Origin: Planctomycetota bacterium
Lineage (GTDB): Bacteria > Planctomycetota > Phycisphaerae > UBA1845 > PWPN01
DNA length: 13,288 nucleotides
Assembly (NCBI GenBank): GCA_016209665.1
Contig: JACQVT010000383.1
Coordinates: forward strand, 1-13,288
Direction: 5' to 3'
Of the stretch, positions 6,433-13,273 are shown piece after piece. A program made the position numbers and the translations under genes. The notes beneath the pieces were generated by a model. That model saw only the letters and a program-made list of their open reading frames with translations. It ran no database searches and was not told the DNA's origin. How positions within the stretch are numbered: the stretch's first letter is position 1; each line of letters begins with the position of its first letter.

Positions 6433-7179
6433 CTACATGGTCATGCCGCCGTCCACCGCCAGGACCTGCCCGGTCACGTAGGCAGCCGCCGGCGACGCGA
6501 AAAACGCCGCCGCCGCCGCCACATCCTTCGGCTCGCCGAACCGCCGGCAGGGGATGATCTGTTTATACTCTTCCTTGATCTTGTCGGACAACACGTCGGT
6601 CATGTCGGTGGCGATGAAACCGGGGGCGATGACGTTGCACGTGATGTTGCGGCGGGCGAGTTCCTTGGCCACCGACTTGCTGAAGCCGATGACCCCCGCC
6701 TTCGACGCGGCGTAGTTGCTCTGCCCGGCGTTGCCCACCATGCCCGAGACGCTGGCGATGTTGACGATCCGCCCGTAGCGCGACCGCACCATGTACCGGC
6801 TCGCCGCCCGGGTCAGCCAGAACACGCTCTTGAGATTGGCCGCGATGACCTCGTCGAACTGCTGGTCCTCCATGTTCATCAGCAGGGAATCGCGGGTGAT
6901 GCCGGCGTTGTTCACGAGGATGTCGATCTTCTTGAACTCCTCGGCGACGGCGTCCACGAAGGCCTCGGCGGCGGCGCGGTCGGTCACGTCGAGGACCCGG
7001 GGCACCACGGAGCCGGGCAGTTCCGCCTTGCGGGCCTCGTCAGCCAGCCCGGCCAGCTTGTCCAGACTGCGGGCAGCCGCGACCACGGTCGCCCCCTGAC
7101 CGGCCAGGCTCCAGGCAATCGCCCGGCCCAACCCGCGGGACGCGCCCGTCACGATGGCAATCTGGTTCGCAAGCTGCAT
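6433..7179 (-). CDS. fabG: 3-oxoacyl-[acyl-carrier-protein] reductase
   Basis: This 248-aa short-chain dehydrogenase reduces 3-ketoacyl-ACP with NADPH. The nucleotide-binding TGASRGLG lies at residues 11-18 and NNAG at 90-93. Catalytic residues are Asn115, Ser143, Tyr156 and Lys160 (SNYAASKAG), and the C-terminus VTGQVLAVDGGMTM is typical of FabG. I chose ATG 7179, preceded by GAGG about 8 nt upstream, over ATG 7203, because it gives the standard length. It follows fabD by 31 bp in the same operon. Confidence 0.97.
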   Translation of the reverse strand: MQLANQIAIVTGASRGLGRAIAWSLAGQGATVVAAARSLDKLAGLADEARKAELPGSVVPRVLDVTDRAAAEAFVDAVAEEFKKIDILVNNAGITRDSLLMNMEDQQFDEVIAANLKSVFWLTRAASRYMVRSRYGRIVNIASVSGMVGNAGQSNYAASKAGVIGFSKSVAKELARRNITCNVIAPGFIATDMTDVLSDKIKEEYKQIIPCRRFGEPKDVAAAAAFFASPAAAYVTGQVLAVDGGMTM

Positions 7180-7210
7180 CAGCGATTCCTCAAGCCCTCG
7201 CATCCGCTCG

Positions 7211-8173
7211 TCAGATCGACGGCTGCAATCGCTCGACCGCGGGTCCCAGCGCGAGCCGGGCCACGTCGGCGGTCGTGCTGATGTTCGTGATCGCCGCCTT
7301 TCGGGCGATCTTTTTGAGCAGCCCGGTGAGCACGCGGCCGGGGCCGATCTCCACGAACTGCTCGACGCCTTCGCGGATCAGCCGCTCCATCGACGCCTGC
7401 CACCGGACAGGCTGCGTCAACTGTTCGGTCAGCCACGTGCGAATAGTATCGCCATTGCGGTGGGGTTCGCAATTCACATTTGAGATTACGGGCATCCGAG
7501 GCGGCTCGAACCGGACCTCGGCCAGTACGGCGGCCAGGCCCGTCGCCGCCGGCTGCATCAACGGCGAATGGAAGGCCCCCGCCACCTTCAGGGGCATGGC
7601 TCGCCCGCCGGCGGCCTCGACGAGCCCGACCATAGCCTCGCAGGCGTCTTGGATGCCCGACACGACGATCTGCCCTGGGCAGTTGTAGTTGGCCGGCCGG
7701 ATCACCCCCGCCGAGGACGCCTCGCGGCACAGTTCCTCGACCTGGACCGCCTCCAGACCCATGATGCTGACCATGCCGCTGGGGGCGGCTTCGGCGGCCA
7801 TCTGCATCAGTTCGCCCCGGCGCTTCACCAACCTGAGGGCGTCCTCAAACGATACGCTCCCGGCCGCGTACAGCGCCGTGTATTCGCCCAGGCTGAGTCC
7901 GGCCATGGCCGCGGGCGAATGACCCAGCCCCCGCTCGCCCCTCATGGCCTCCCAGATGGCCACGCTGGTGGTGAAGATCGCCGGCTGCTGGATGTCGGTC
8001 TGCTCCAGCCGCCCGACCGGCCCCTTGAAGCAGATGGCCCCCAGGTCGTAGCCGAGCATCTCGCTGGCCCGCAGGTAGATCGCCCGCGCCGCCGAACTGG
8101 CCTCGGCCACGTCGCGACCCATGCCCACCGATTGTGCGCCTTGACCCGTGAAGAGAACTGCCGTCTTTGCCAT
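7211..8173 (-). CDS. fabD: Malonyl-CoA:ACP transacylase
   Basis: The 320-aa enzyme transfers malonyl groups from CoA to ACP. FTGQGAQSVGMG at the N-terminus, the nucleophile Ser94 in GLSLGEY, Arg119 in VKRRGELMQ and His202 in GAFHSPLM are the expected active-site elements, and VEIGPGRVL near residues 274-282 is conserved. The open frame continues upstream through fabH in another reading, but ATG 8173 gives the canonical start MAKTAVLFTGQGAQ, preceded by AGGTG. It lies 14 bp after fabH. Confidence 0.97.
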   Translation of the reverse strand: MAKTAVLFTGQGAQSVGMGRDVAEASSAARAIYLRASEMLGYDLGAICFKGPVGRLEQTDIQQPAIFTTSVAIWEAMRGERGLGHSPAAMAGLSLGEYTALYAAGSVSFEDALRLVKRRGELMQMAAEAAPSGMVSIMGLEAVQVEELCREASSAGVIRPANYNCPGQIVVSGIQDACEAMVGLVEAAGGRAMPLKVAGAFHSPLMQPAATGLAAVLAEVRFEPPRMPVISNVNCEPHRNGDTIRTWLTEQLTQPVRWQASMERLIREGVEQFVEIGPGRVLTGLLKKIARKAAITNISTTADVARLALGPAVERLQPSI

Positions 8174-8187
8174 GGCAAACACCTGTC

Positions 8188-9180
8188 TCACAAACGCAAC
8201 AGGGCTGTCCCCCACGTGAGTCCGCCGCCGAAGCCGGCCAGCAGAACCCAGTCCCCACGGGAAACCCGGCCCGTCCGCCAAGCCTCTTCCAGAGCCAACG
8301 GGATGGAAGCCGCCGAGGTGTTGCCGTAGCGATCGATGTTCACCGCGACTTTCTCCGGCGGCAGGCCGAGACGCTCGGCCGCGGATTCGATGATCCGCAG
8401 GTTGGACTGGTGCGGGATGACCAGCTTCACGTCGGCCATGCTGATGCCCGCCCGCTCGATCGCCTCGGCCAGGACCTCCCGCATCTTGGTGACGGCGAAC
8501 TTGTAGACTTCCCGGCCCTTCATCTTCATGAAGTGCAGTCGCTCGTTGACCGTCTTCGTACTGGCCGGCTCGGCGGCGCCGCCGGCGGGCACCCAGATGA
8601 GTTTGGCTCCACTGCCGTCGGCCCCGAGGCATTGGTCGTACAGTCCACTGACCGGATTGTCGGCCGGGGTGATGACCGCGGCCGCGGCGCCGTCGCCGAG
8701 CAGAACGCAGGTGGCCCGGTCCTCGAAGTCCGTGAACGCCGACATGGTCTCGGCCCCGACGACGAGCACCGTTCGGCAGCCGCCCGCGTGCATCAGGCAC
8801 GAGGCCGCCACCAAGGCATACACTAACCCGCTGCATGCCGCGGCCACGTCGCACGCCGGGATGGGCCGGCAGCCCAACTCGTGCTGGACGAAGCACGCGG
8901 TGGCCGGTATCGGATAGGCCGGCGTGCACGTCGCCAGCACGATCAAGTCCAGATCCGTGGCGGTCAGGCCGGCGTTGGCCAGGGCCCCGCGGGCGGCGGC
9001 CACCGCCAGCGTCAGCGTGTTTTCGCCGTCGCTGGCGATGCGGCGCTCGCGAATGCCCGATCGCGTGCGGATCCACTCGTCCGACGTGTCGAGGGTCTTC
9101 TCGAAGTCGGCGTTGGTCATGATTCGCGAGGGCAGGGCGCTGCCCATGCCCCGGATCATCATGGGAATTCGTTCCGGCAT
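8188..9180 (-). CDS. fabH: 3-oxoacyl-[acyl-carrier-protein] synthase III
   Basis: FabH condenses an acyl-CoA primer with malonyl-ACP to start fatty acid synthesis. With ATG 9180 the product is 330 aa. The catalytic triad is Cys116 (AAACSGLVYAL), His257 (IPHQSNLRI) and Asn287 (RYGNTSAASIPLAL); the N-terminal TLDTSDEWIRTRSGIRERR and C-terminal GFGGGLTWG are also typical. An alternative start at the double ATG at 9162 would remove six residues. The longer start at 9252 overlaps plsX and is unlikely. It lies 16 bp downstream of plsX. Confidence 0.96.
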   Translation of the reverse strand: MPERIPMMIRGMGSALPSRIMTNADFEKTLDTSDEWIRTRSGIRERRIASDGENTLTLAVAAARGALANAGLTATDLDLIVLATCTPAYPIPATACFVQHELGCRPIPACDVAAACSGLVYALVAASCLMHAGGCRTVLVVGAETMSAFTDFEDRATCVLLGDGAAAAVITPADNPVSGLYDQCLGADGSGAKLIWVPAGGAAEPASTKTVNERLHFMKMKGREVYKFAVTKMREVLAEAIERAGISMADVKLVIPHQSNLRIIESAAERLGLPPEKVAVNIDRYGNTSAASIPLALEEAWRTGRVSRGDWVLLAGFGGGLTWGTALLRL

Positions 9181-9196
9181 CGATGCCAATCTTTGC

Positions 9197-10213
9197 TCAG
9201 TTGGGCCGCGTGGCGGCAGGCTCCTCCGCCAAATCCGCGGCAATGATCGCATTCAGGTCCCTGTCGAGATACTGCGTGGCCACCCGGACCGCATTGCGGA
9301 TGGCCACGTGACTGCTGCTGCCATGGCAGATGATGCACACGCCGTCCACGCCCAACAGCGGTGCTCCGCCATACTCGGCATAATCATGATTGGCCCACAC
9401 CCTTTTTACCACCGGCTTGAAGCTCTCGGCGAGGGCGGGGCTGGCCAGTGCGATTTCCTTCTCGATGGTCTTGACCAGGCCTTCGGCGAGGCCCTCGGTC
9501 AGCTTCAGGGCAATGTTGCCCGCGAAACCGTCACAGATCACCACGTCGCAACCGCCGCGGAACAGGTCGCGCCCCTCGACGTTGCCGATGAAGTTGATCT
9601 GCTCACAGTTCCGCATGAGTTCGTGGGCCTGCTGGACCAGCGTCGTACCCTTGAGTTCCTCCTGTCCAACCGAGAGCAGGCCGACCCGAGCCTTGGTGAC
9701 GCTCAGCACGTGCCGGGCGTAGCCGCTGGCCATGACCGCGTACTGCAGCAGGTGATGCGGCTTGGGCGAGATGTTCGCCCCCACGTCGCACATGACGATC
9801 GGCCCGGTGAAGGACGGCAGCACGACGGCAATGCCCGACCGACTGACGCCCGGGATCAGCCCCATCCGCAACTGGCTGGCGGCGGCGAACGCTCCGGTGT
9901 TGCCCGCGCTAATGATCGCGTCCAGTTCTCGCTGGCCCGCCATCACGGCCAGCTTGACGATCGACGAATCCTTCTTGGTCCGAACGGCCTCGACGGGCAC
10001 ATCGTCCATGCCGATGACCTGCGAGGTATGGACGATGCTGACCTTGGCCACGTTCATGGGCACGTCGCACCGGGCCATCTCGTTTTCGATCGACGGCCGG
10101 TCCCCCACCAGGACGAGTTGGTGGCCTTTGAGGAAGGGCAGCGTCTCCATCGCCCCCCGGACGATCTCCCGGGGGGCAAAATCCCCGCCCATCGCGTCGA
10201 TGCCGATTCGCAT
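9197..10213 (-). CDS. plsX: Phosphate acyltransferase PlsX
   Basis: PlsX makes acyl-phosphate from acyl-ACP and so links fatty acid synthesis to phospholipid synthesis. The 338-aa product has the signature start MRIGIDAMGGDFAP, the conserved DAIISAGNTGA near residues 98-108, KPHHLLQYAVMA, and VVICDGFAGNIALK near 225. Length is normal. It begins 5 bp after the rpmF stop; the GAGGAG ending rpmF is the likely ribosome-binding site, so translation is probably coupled. Confidence 0.97.
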   Translation of the reverse strand: MRIGIDAMGGDFAPREIVRGAMETLPFLKGHQLVLVGDRPSIENEMARCDVPMNVAKVSIVHTSQVIGMDDVPVEAVRTKKDSSIVKLAVMAGQRELDAIISAGNTGAFAAASQLRMGLIPGVSRSGIAVVLPSFTGPIVMCDVGANISPKPHHLLQYAVMASGYARHVLSVTKARVGLLSVGQEELKGTTLVQQAHELMRNCEQINFIGNVEGRDLFRGGCDVVICDGFAGNIALKLTEGLAEGLVKTIEKEIALASPALAESFKPVVKRVWANHDYAEYGGAPLLGVDGVCIICHGSSSHVAIRNAVRVATQYLDRDLNAIIAADLAEEPAATRPN

Positions 10214-10218
10214 GAGCC

Positions 10219-10404
10219 TCAGCTCTCCTCGGACTTCATCGCCAGGGCCACGTCACTGCTGACATAGCCGCAGTTCTGGCAGGCCGCATGAGGCAGCTTG
10301 GCGACCCCGCACTTGGGGCAACTGACCAGGTTCGGTCGGCGCAGCGCCTGGTGCGAGCGACGCTTGTTCTTGCGGGCCTTGGAACTCTTGAATATCGGCA
10401 GCAT
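10219..10404 (-). CDS. rpmF: 50S ribosomal protein L32
   Basis: The 61-aa product carries the L32 core SKARKNKRRSHQALRRPNLVSCPKCG. A zinc-ribbon is formed by Cys29, Cys32, Cys42 and Cys45 (CPKCG and CQNCG), followed by YVSSDVAL. The start MLPIFKSSKA replaces the common MAVPK. ATG 10404 has AGGGA about 7 nt upstream; the longer frame starting at 10548 enters the leader hairpin and is rejected. It is the first gene of the plsX-fab operon. No DUF177/YceD gene, often found before rpmF, is present. Confidence 0.96.
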   Translation of the reverse strand: MLPIFKSSKARKNKRRSHQALRRPNLVSCPKCGVAKLPHAACQNCGYVSSDVALAMKSEES

Positions 10405-10473
10405 CCTGTTTCCCTGCAAAGAGTTAACGCAGTCTCGGCCCCGTGGGGCTGACCAGCGGGCACACGGCACGTG

Positions 10474-10494
10474 AACCCCGAGGGAGCGGGGGTT
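10474..10494. repeat. Second hairpin in the rpmF leader
   Basis: AACCCC (10474-10479) and GGGGTT (10489-10494) form a 6-bp stem with a 9-nt loop between the large hairpin and rpmF. A further short stem GCCCC/GGGGC lies at about 10438-10449. Together they make the leader a chain of structures. Confidence 0.4.
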
Positions 10495-10497
10495 ATC

Positions 10498-10554
10498 ACA
10501 AAAGAGGCTTGCAATACCGGCCCGAGACGGGCGGGCCGTCTGTTGCAAGCCTCT
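10498..10554 (-). terminator. Terminator-like hairpin in the rpmF leader (possible attenuator)
   Basis: AGAGGCTTGCAA (10503-10514 on plus) and TTGCAAGCCTCT (10543-10554) are perfect 12-bp arms. On the minus strand the stem is followed by TTTTG, as in an intrinsic terminator. The 28-nt interior can fold two exclusive ways: CGGCCC with GGGCCG (10518-10523/10533-10538) or AGACGG with CCGTCT (10525-10530/10536-10541). There is no minus-strand gene directly upstream for it to terminate, which places it in the leader of rpmF. Confidence 0.5.
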
Positions 10555-10569
10555 CAGCGCAAGTTTCAG

Positions 10570-10598
10570 AGGCTAACGGGCTAACGGACCCCTGTCAA
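10570..10598 (-). promoter_or_regulatory. Candidate promoter of the rpmF-plsX-fab operon
   Basis: On the minus strand a perfect TTGACA (10598-10593) is followed by 17 bp and TAGCCT (10575-10570). The -10 box is weak, with only T, A and final T matching. Transcription would start near 10563, about 160 nt upstream of rpmF and just before the large leader hairpin. Confidence 0.4.
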
Positions 10599-10689
10599 GC
10601 CTCATCTCCCCCCCTGCGGCACGTGGCACGGGCCCCGCCCAGCGACGTGCAATTCTCAACGCCGGGATTGCCTTCGGGGGAATTCGGGG

Positions 10690-10724
10690 CTAGATTAGAG
10701 TGGAGTTTGCGGGTGATAATCTAG
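10690..10724. promoter_or_regulatory. Inverted repeat flanking the promoter of the membrane-protein gene
   Basis: CTAGATTA (10690-10697) and TAATCTAG (10717-10724) are perfect 8-bp arms 19 bp apart. The right arm overlaps the -10-like GATAAT (10715-10720) on the plus strand, so a dimeric regulator bound here would cover the promoter. No good -35 box is seen. Confidence 0.4.
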
Positions 10725-10767
10725 GCCGACGCAGCCGCCATGCCCGGTGGCGTAGGAGGTCTGGCGG

Positions 10768-11313
10768 ATGATCCTCCGGTTAATTCCCGAAATCCCGGTC
10801 GGCGCCAACGTCCGAGAACTGGAGCGGGAATCGATGATCGCAGCCAGCAGAGCCAGTGCGCGGCGCCGATGGATCGTTCGCACGGGGCTGATGCTCGGGG
10901 TGTCGGCCATCGTTCTCGTCGTGCTGGTCGTTGGGCGGCGGGACCGTATGGCGATCGACGAGGCCGTGCGAGCGATGGACCGGCCCGTGGCCGCCCTGCA
11001 AGCGGAGATCGACGCCCTTGGCCAGTTGCCGGCCCGCATGCCCGAAGTCCCCAGCCGAGTGGCCATCGCCTACGCCTCGGACCTCATGCGAGAGTACGCC
11101 CGGACCGCCACCGAGCCGGTCATTGTGGCCAGCACGGCCCGCCGCGCGCTGATCCTGCAGCGCGATGGCAACGCGGTCGTCATCTATCACGAGGGCAAGG
11201 TCCGCCAAGAATGGTGGTCGCGGGAGCGGTTCATCAATGCCTGGCAAGCCCAGGAAGCCCGGATCAAGAACTGGGAGCAGGAGCGGCGGTCCCAGCCCCC
11301 TCGGCTCCCCTGA
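10768..11313 (+). CDS. Hypothetical single-pass membrane protein
   Basis: I do not recognise this 181-aa protein. It has a basic N-terminal region (about 1-35, ASRASARRRWIVRTG), one hydrophobic segment at about 36-56 (GLMLGVSAIVLVVLVVG), then a soluble, charged C-terminal part with a probable helical stretch (AVRAMDRPVAALQAEIDAL) and a C-terminal WWSRERFINAWQAQEARIKNWEQERR. Positive residues before the segment suggest the C-terminal part lies outside the cytoplasm. AGGAGG lies 8 nt upstream of the ATG, the clearest ribosome-binding site in the window, so I believe it is translated. It is the only plus-strand protein gene and diverges from rpmF. An overlapping frame from 10740 is a shadow. Confidence 0.75.
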   Translation: MILRLIPEIPVGANVRELERESMIAASRASARRRWIVRTGLMLGVSAIVLVVLVVGRRDRMAIDEAVRAMDRPVAALQAEIDALGQLPARMPEVPSRVAIAYASDLMREYARTATEPVIVASTARRALILQRDGNAVVIYHEGKVRQEWWSRERFINAWQAQEARIKNWEQERRSQPPRLP

Positions 11314-11706
11314 CTCGACCAGAGCCACGGTCCGGAATAAGCCAACTCGTACAGTGTAGCCGGAATCGTAAGGCAATTCGGCGGTGGCCTCCGCCGTCCG
11401 ATCGGACCGGGACGCTCCCCGAACACGGGGGGCGGATGATCAACCACCGCCGTGTAACGGGGCCATCGGTCAGACCCCCCCCCGGCGGAGGGCAAATCTC
11501 AGCTCGGGCGACCATCAGCGATGAAGATCAACATTGCTTCGGGCTTCGCCCGGCCCCCGGCGCGAAGTCTGAGGGGACCGGCGGACGGAGTTACCGGCCG
11601 TCACCGAACCAACACCGGGTCGCCGGGCGGGTTACCGGTCGGGGAAAGCCAGTTCCGCCAAGTGGCAGGTGGAGTCCGCGAGGGTCGCGGCGGCGCGGTG
11701 GACCAA

Positions 11707-11735
11707 AATTCGACGGATTTGCGACAGAATTCGAC
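11707..11735 (+). promoter_or_regulatory. Helically phased CGAC repeats upstream of the small-RNA promoter
   Basis: AATTCGAC occurs at 11707-11714 and 11728-11735, exactly 21 bp apart, with TTGCGAC between them, so CGAC starts at 11711, 11722 and 11732. Steps of 11 and 10 bp put each copy on the same DNA face, as in sites for OmpR/PhoB-type regulators. They end about 9 bp before the predicted -35 box. Confidence 0.35.
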
Positions 11736-11743
11736 ATGAGGTC

Positions 11744-11771
11744 TGGACGCGGGCAAACGCGGAGATATAAT
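11744..11771 (+). promoter_or_regulatory. Promoter of the candidate small RNA
   Basis: A perfect TATAAT (11766-11771) lies 16 bp after TGGACG (11744-11749, 4 of 6 matches to TTGACA). Transcription would start near 11778 on the plus strand. No open reading frame with a ribosome-binding site follows. Confidence 0.5.
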
Positions 11772-11777
11772 TGAGCG

Positions 11778-11901
11778 AACTGAGTTAAGTTGACTCAGGA
11801 CTGAGAATAACCGATCCATCCGCTGGATCGCTGAACGAGCTTCCACTCGCTGCGGCACCCTTGACCGCGCCAATACTTACAGGGTGCCGCACGCCTTTTT
11901 T
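11778..11901 (+). ncRNA. Candidate small structured RNA, about 124 nt
   Basis: Between a perfect TATAAT box and a T6 tract the plus strand can form four stems in a row: CTGAGT/ACTCAG (11780-11785/11793-11798), CGATCC/GGATCG (11812-11817/11825-11830), a 4-bp CGAG/CTCG (11836-11849) and an 11-bp terminator stem. It converges on the 3' end of rho. It does not match the SRP, 6S, tmRNA or RNase P features I can recall. No coding potential with a plausible start is seen. The boundaries are inferred from promoter and terminator only. Confidence 0.4.
11851..11901 (+). terminator. Intrinsic terminator-like hairpin of the candidate small RNA
   Basis: TGCGGCACCCT (11851-11861) and AGGGTGCCGCA (11881-11891) are perfect 11-bp arms with a 19-nt loop. 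They are followed by CGCC and T6 (11896-11901). The 4-nt gap and large loop are not ideal, but the polarity fits only the plus strand. Confidence 0.5.
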
Positions 11902-12016
11902 ACAGGCTGCGGTCTCCGCGTTTTCGCCTGTGAATAGTTGAACATCTCCAAGGAATTCACAGCCGACGGATTTCTGTCGTGCTGGGGGACACCGGCCCGA
12001 TTGATCGGCGCGCGAA

Positions 12017-13141
12017 TCAGGCCGCCATGCTGCGGAGGAATGCCTCATTGTTGGCATGCTTGCTGAGGGCGTCGATCAGCGTGAGCATGGCCTTGTCGTT
12101 GGGCATGCCGGCGATCTGACGGCGGATGCGGGCGATCTTGGCCACGGCCTCGTGGCCCAGCAGCAGTTCCTCCTTGCGGGTGCCGGACTGCCTGAGTTCC
12201 ATCGCGGGCCAGATGCGCAGGTTGGCCATCTCGCGGTTGAGCATGATCTCCATGTTGCCGGTGCCCTTGAACTCGTTGAAGATGAGTTCGTCCATTCGGC
12301 TGCCGGTTTCGATCAGCGAGCTGGCGAGGATGGTGAGCGAGCCGCCGTTCTCGATGTTGCGGGCGGCGCCGAAGATGGCCTTGGGCTCGGTCAGGGCGTT
12401 GATGTCGACGCCGCCGCTCATGATCCGGCCGCTGGAGCGGATGTTGGCGTTGAACGCCCGGCCCAGGCGGGTCAGCGAGTCGAGCAGAATCAGCACGTGC
12501 TGGCCGGTCTCGACCCTGCGCTTGGCCTTGGCGATCATCAGCCGGGCGATGCGCAGGTGGCTGGCGACGTTCTCGTCGTTGCTGGAGGCGACAACCTCGC
12601 CGTGGACCGTGCGGCGCATCTCGGTGACTTCCTCGGGCCGCTCGTCGATCAGCAGGACCATCATGTACAGGTCCGGATGGTTAGCGGCGATGCCGGCGGA
12701 CATCTGCTGAAGGAGGATGGTCTTGCCGGTGCGGGGCGGGGCGGCGATCAGGCCGCGCTGGCCCCGTCCGATGGGCGTCATCAGGTCGACGACTCGCATG
12801 GTCATGGGGCCGCCGGGCGTCTCGAAGCGGATGCGCTCCTTGGGATCGACGACGGTCAGGTCGTTGAACCGCGGCAGGCCGAGGCGATGATCGGCGGGCA
12901 GGCCGTCGATGGTCTGGATCTCGGTGAGGCGGAACTGGCCCTCGGCGGGCCCGCGGCGGGCGTTGCCCCGGGCCGTGGGACCGGCGATCTCCTCGCCGCC
13001 GATGAGCCCGAAGCGCCGGATGAAATCGGCGGGCACATAGGGATCGATCGGGTGAATGGCGTAGTTCCGCCGGGCCGAGCGCAGAAAGCCGTAGCCCTTC
13101 TCGTGCAGTTCGAGCGTACCTTCATCTATCGTTTCAGACAT
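12017..13141 (-). CDS. rho: Transcription termination factor Rho
   Basis: Rho is a hexameric RNA-dependent ATPase that ends transcription. The 374-aa product has the RNA-binding cold-shock-like domain from the N-terminus (LELHEKGYGFLR), Walker A APPRTGKT at 134-141, Walker B HVLILLDSLTR at 215-225, the Q-loop SGGVDINAL at 242-250, the R-loop region KAIFGAARN at 254-262 and GGSLTILASSLIETGSRMDE. ATG 13141 has AGGA about 8 nt upstream. It lacks the N-terminal helical-bundle domain found in E. coli Rho (419 aa). The stretch usually reading STFDEPA is SSNDENVA here. The longer in-frame start at 13273 lies on the promoter. Confidence 0.97.
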   Translation of the reverse strand: MSETIDEGTLELHEKGYGFLRSARRNYAIHPIDPYVPADFIRRFGLIGGEEIAGPTARGNARRGPAEGQFRLTEIQTIDGLPADHRLGLPRFNDLTVVDPKERIRFETPGGPMTMRVVDLMTPIGRGQRGLIAAPPRTGKTILLQQMSAGIAANHPDLYMMVLLIDERPEEVTEMRRTVHGEVVASSNDENVASHLRIARLMIAKAKRRVETGQHVLILLDSLTRLGRAFNANIRSSGRIMSGGVDINALTEPKAIFGAARNIENGGSLTILASSLIETGSRMDELIFNEFKGTGNMEIMLNREMANLRIWPAMELRQSGTRKEELLLGHEAVAKIARIRRQIAGMPNDKAMLTLIDALSKHANNEAFLRSMAA

Positions 13142-13244
13142 CGCACATCCTGGTGATACGGAATCCCTGATCTGAAAGCACCGGCAGCGCCGGGAGCGGC
13201 GCGACGGCAGGCACCACAGACAGGCTGATCCGGGAAGCGCCATG

Positions 13245-13273
13245 ATCCTACCCCACTCCCCCGTCGGGGTCAA
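13245..13273 (-). promoter_or_regulatory. Candidate promoter of rho
   Basis: On the minus strand TTGACC (13273-13268) is followed by 17 bp and TAGGAT (13250-13245), 5 of 6 and 4 of 6 matches to consensus. Transcription would start near 13238, leaving a leader of about 97 nt that contains a CCGGC-GCT-GCCGG hairpin (13181-13193). Rho genes are often autoregulated through such leaders. Confidence 0.5.

Larger units (their letters stand above)
10405..10767. other. Divergent control region, rpmF to membrane-protein gene
   Basis: This 363-bp stretch holds no protein gene. It carries the rpmF operon leader hairpins and candidate promoter on the minus strand, and on the plus strand a GATAAT -10-like box, the 8-bp inverted repeat around it and the AGGAGG ribosome-binding site (10754-10759) of the small membrane protein. 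About 85 bp (10600-10685) show nothing recognisable. Confidence 0.6.
11314..12016. other. 703-bp region without a protein gene
   Basis: No supported protein gene. Left part: a hairpin CGGCGG-CCGCCG (11379-11396), a C9 run (11475-11483), a CGGGC-TTC-GCCCG hairpin near 11541-11555, and two copies of GTTACCGG in the 11590-11640 stretch. Middle part (11707-11901): phased CGAC repeats, promoter, hairpins and T6 tract of the candidate small RNA. Right part: a stem ACAGGC/GCCTGT with inner GCGG-TCT-CCGC (about 11902-11931) and a bulged 10-bp stem (11960-11984). No terminator for rho is clear. Confidence 0.6.

Noticed and set aside
7211..9076. A 621-aa FabD with a long N-terminal extension
   Set aside because: The extra part is an out-of-frame reading of fabH; the canonical FabD start with a ribosome-binding site is at 8173.
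8924..10267. 447-aa plus-strand open frame
   Set aside because: It is antisense to plsX and part of fabH, with no recognisable domain.
11475..11483. C9 run as a phase-variation tract
   Set aside because: It is not inside or directly before any supported gene or promoter.
10740..11774. 344-aa plus-strand open frame over the hypothetical membrane protein
   Set aside because: It has no good ribosome-binding site and arginine/glycine/proline-rich shadow composition; the 181-aa frame has AGGAGG and a membrane segment.
11785..12057. 90-aa minus-strand frame after rho
   Set aside because: It is out of frame with rho and overlaps its end, has no ribosome-binding site and covers hairpin-rich sequence.
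12056..13156. 366-aa plus-strand open frame
   Set aside because: It is the antisense shadow of rho, which has all ATPase motifs.
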